From: Centroberyx gerrardi
Taxonomy: Eukaryota > Chordata > Actinopteri > Beryciformes > Berycidae
Length of the DNA: 64,000 nucleotides
Assembly (NCBI RefSeq): GCF_048128805.1
Contig: NC_136006.1
Location: forward strand, 2,192,169-2,256,168
Direction: 5' to 3'
A program made the position numbers and the translations under genes. The first letter of the stretch is position 1; every line of letters starts with the position of its first letter. The notes below the pieces were generated by a model that had not been told where the DNA came from, searched no databases, and saw only the letters and a list, made by a program, of their open reading frames with translations. Below, in pieces: positions 61,959 through 64,000 of the stretch.

Positions 61959-63414
61959 ATGATTAATTCCCTGACCTCTAACCTTAACCCTTAAAATCAC
62001 CTTGAAAGTCACTTAAAGGTGCGTTCTCACAACACCTTTTACGGCTTTTTTTTAAAAAAGCCTGCTGTGTGCAGACTTGAGAAGCGTTTTTTTTAGGCAG
62101 AGATTAGATTCCCAGGAACAAGCTGAGCAGACTGTTCAGTGTTGACGCTGCTTGGATACGCTTGGATACGTGTTGCTATGGTGCAAAACATTTTCCGGGT
62201 TGAACAATATGTTTGCTTCCAACGGTGTGAAACATTTTGCGACTGCTTTTGCGGAACATTTGATCCTGTTCGGGTTGATTCTGCATTTTCATTGGCTACG
62301 TACCGTCACGCCGGTCTGCAATTGGCTCGTTTCCTTTTAAACTTCCTGAACTACTGACTGCACCCCCTGATCTACCGGGGGAGCCCTGACACTTAGCAGA
62401 CAGGACACTTAAAAAGAAAGGGTCGTGCACTGAATGTCCTGCTGCAAAACGTTTCTTACAGGTTGTTATTGGCTGAGACGCCGATTCTGTGCGTCTTCCT
62501 CGAAGAATCCTCTGAGCCAGCTGCGGATGCGTGTGACAGCTGTTTGTACGTAGCCAATGAAAATGCAGAATCAACACATTTTTACTACAAGAGTAAAGGC
62601 AGATCCTCAGACTTTTTTAAAATATGGCAATCTCATACAGAATTTGACTTTAAGGACTTCTTACACCAATGTCAGTGACTATGACAACAGCAGGATCTGA
62701 GTGCAATAGTTTGTGTTGTTTTGTTTGTCTATTTATCTTGTTTGTTTTTTTTGTTTTGTCTTTTAAACCTTGAGGATATGATATGTTTGGAGTAGGCTCG
62801 ACCCTCATTACTCCACTGACTAACCTTTTATTTTTCCCTCCACGTTGTCAGGATTGTTATATCTCATCATGTTGTGCTTCCCTTGCCTGGTTTTGCCTGT
62901 TCTGACTGTGTGGGGGATTTGAGATATGGGGAATGAGATTTATGTACATATACTCCTCGTGTTGTTCTCAAAAAGATAATAAAAAAAAAAAGAAAAAAGA
63001 AAAAGAAAATGCAGGGATCAAACGTACCTCAAAAGCCGCTGCAAAAACATCTCACACTATTGAGAGCAAATGTTTTGCAGCGTAGCAAAACGGTGCAAGG
63101 TTTGAACGTGGCCCTGTTTCTACTGATCAACCAATCAGCATGAAGCCCCTTAACTGGATCAGGTGTGAAAAGAGTAGAGCTGGAACAGAAGCTTGAAGGG
63201 TCGGTACTCTCTCTCTCTGCAGGGTGGTCGGTCTGTTCTCTCATGGCTTCCTGGCCGGCTACGCGGTGTGGAACATCATTGTTGTGTATGTGCTGGCTGG
63301 GGATCAGCTGACCACTCTACCTAACCTGCTGCAGCAGTACCACCCACTGGCCTATCCAGCTCAGTCTCTGCTCTACCTGCTGCTGGCCATCAGCACTGTG
63401 TCTGCATTCGACAG
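56043..63414 (+). CDS. tmem237: TMEM237, ciliary transition-zone protein (six exons, partial)
   Basis: TMEM237 is a tetraspan protein of the ciliary transition zone; its human form is a Joubert syndrome gene. Coding exons placed by splice phase and homology: 56031-56112 (start ATG proposed at 56043, [14 protein letters not shown]), 56250-56378, 57995-58100, 60098-60252, 61786-61906, 63223-63414. The first four encode the Lys-rich cytoplasmic N-terminus; exon four has [14 protein letters not shown] and [10 protein letters not shown], both very close to the vertebrate protein. Exon five has [11 protein letters not shown]. Exon six encodes the first two membrane helices ([20 protein letters not shown], then [17 protein letters not shown]). 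The last two helices lie beyond the window. The acceptor before 56031 would allow an upstream coding exon, so the N-terminus is uncertain. The 56378 donor (CCG|GTACCG) is my choice from phase. No frameshift is seen. Confidence 0.88.
56173..56240 (+). repeat. tmem237: (ATTCT)n microsatellite at a TMEM237 acceptor
   Basis: About 13 pentanucleotide units that fill most of the 137-base intron and end 10 bases before the acceptor AG at 56248-56249, serving as its pyrimidine-rich tract. Confidence 0.85.
57566..57960. repeat. Retroposon fragments in TMEM237 intron
   Basis: A (TTA)n run at 57568-57584 adjoins a retroposon-like segment, then a SINE-like stretch at about 57720-57880 with the fish-SINE hallmark 'gcccttgagccaggcacta'. 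Two weak open frames here are repeat artefacts. Confidence 0.6.
59862..59884 (+). repeat. G-quadruplex-type G tract in TMEM237 intron
   Basis: Five runs of three or four G separated by single A, on the transcribed sense strand, next to a SINE-like fragment at 59815-59850. Confidence 0.7.
60891..60998 (+). repeat. (GA)n microsatellites
   Basis: Two runs, about 60891-60929 and 60941-60998, in the intron before TMEM237 exon five; the open frames across them are artefacts. Confidence 0.9.
61558..61585 (+). repeat. (GATA)n microsatellite
   Basis: About seven GATA units in the intron before TMEM237 exon five; a (CA)n run lies at 61631-61651. Confidence 0.85.
61745..61782 (+). repeat. tmem237: (TG)19 abutting a TMEM237 acceptor
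   Basis: Thirty-eight bases of TG directly followed by CAG, the acceptor of the exon at 61786. There is no other pyrimidine tract. Confidence 0.95.
61914..61956 (+). repeat. tmem237: (CA)21 just after the TMEM237 donor
   Basis: Forty-three bases of CA beginning seven bases after the donor GT at 61907. It is complementary to the TG run on the other side of the same exon. Confidence 0.95.
62274..62575. repeat. Perfect 30-bp inverted repeat in TMEM237 intron
   Basis: Arms 62274-62303 and 62546-62575 pair without mismatch around a 242-base spacer. Surrounding sequence looks like a fold-back MITE, family not recognised. Confidence 0.75.
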
Positions 63415-63416
63415 GT

Positions 63417-63418
<2 letters not shown>

Positions 63419-63458
<40 letters not shown>
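63419..63458 (+). repeat. tmem237: (GT)20 next to a TMEM237 donor
   Basis: Begins four bases after the exon end at 63414, so the donor GTCAGT runs straight into the repeat. Confidence 0.95.
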
Positions 63459-63460
<2 letters not shown>

Positions 63461-64000
63461 CTCTGAAGATGACCATGAATTGGATCTAATAAATGATTGT
63501 CAAAGTGTAATTTAGTTGTATATTCTCTAGTAAAACACAATGAAATCTCCACACAGCACACATTAGTTTCAGGATTGGTCATAAGGTCTGATATCGCTTA
63601 TTGCAGGTTTAATAAAACAAGTTAAAATTGTATTATTGTGAAGATTTGACTATAAATTTAATAATTCTCTTCACATGCAACATCAGTTTTGACAACATCA
63701 CACAACTTACTTCTGAGTTAGTTTACATGAAATCAGGGGCGGAAATCACGGGGGGGACAGGGGGGTCCGGACCCCCCCTTCCTGGGAAAAACAGAGAGTT
63801 GTCCCCCTCAATATATCATTGTAAACATAACTATATAATTTTAAATAATATAATAATATGCATTGAAAGCACTTGTGCTAATTATAGACGCAAAACAATG
63901 CGTTTTTAAGTTTCGAAAGATTGAGTCCCTCTCTCATACGCCTCACAGTGGTTTGGTCCACTGCCTACCTGCCTCCCCGAACCCCCACACACACACATTA
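63459..64000. other. TMEM237 intron with G/C palindrome
   Basis: No exon seen up to the window end. Positions 63760-63777 are a perfect palindrome of six G, TCCGGA and six C, inside what looks like a dispersed repeat (about 63735-63810). Confidence 0.5.

Overview
This is teleost fish nuclear DNA, probably from a spiny-rayed fish. The evidence is intron-containing genes, five olfactory-type trace amine-associated receptor (TAAR) genes, a ciliary TMEM237 gene with vertebrate exon structure, L2-type LINEs, fish-type LTR elements, MITEs and an endogenous retrovirus (ERV). Nothing bacterial or CRISPR-like is present.

Layout: positions 1-50950 are a TAAR array built from ~9.0 kb units. Each unit is one two-exon, 333-codon TAAR gene plus ~7 kb of nested repeats. 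Two units point left (TAAR-A, exons at 1325-2568; TAAR-B, 10393-11675). Three point right (TAAR-C, 21089-22332; TAAR-D, 30747-31985; TAAR-E, 48876-50157). A 2.4 kb hinge (18093-20450), mostly a broken L2 LINE, separates the two inverted half-arrays. All five receptors look open and intact; TAAR-B uses a GC instead of a GT splice donor.

The repeat part of each unit (R1 3.4-9.4 kb, R2 12.5-18.1 kb, R3 23-30 kb, R4 42-48 kb) holds a decayed Ty3/gypsy-like element with integrase upstream of reverse transcriptase, a ~520 bp MITE with 8-bp duplications inside it, a ~1.3 kb fold-back repeat, and two solo LTRs called here LTR-A and LTR-B. LTR-A is in R2 and R3 only; LTR-B is in R1, R3 and R4 only. 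This pattern and mosaic gene sequences point to exchange between units.

A 9.1 kb ERV (32916-42054, minus strand) sits in the unit between TAAR-D and TAAR-E. It has two LTRs that read as identical, a tRNA-Ser-type primer site, gag, pro-pol in the same frame behind one UAG codon, env, a polypurine tract and a 4-bp target duplication. The one lesion I see is a frame break at the start of integrase. The same site is empty in the TAAR-C unit, so the insertion is young.

From 50950 to the end the DNA is mostly single copy: an L2 3' fragment, a relic of TAAR 3' flank, a mariner-type MITE, then six consecutive coding exons of TMEM237 (56043-63414, continuing beyond the window). One exon is flanked by (TG)19 and (CA)21. 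Splice phases of all six exons fit together and the peptide follows the order of vertebrate TMEM237.

The most interesting biology is the amine-binding pocket of the receptors. All five keep an acidic residue at position 5.42, lack the classical Asp3.32, and differ at 3.32 (Ala, Val or Glu) and 7.39 (Asp or Val), as if ligand specificity is being reshuffled within one array.
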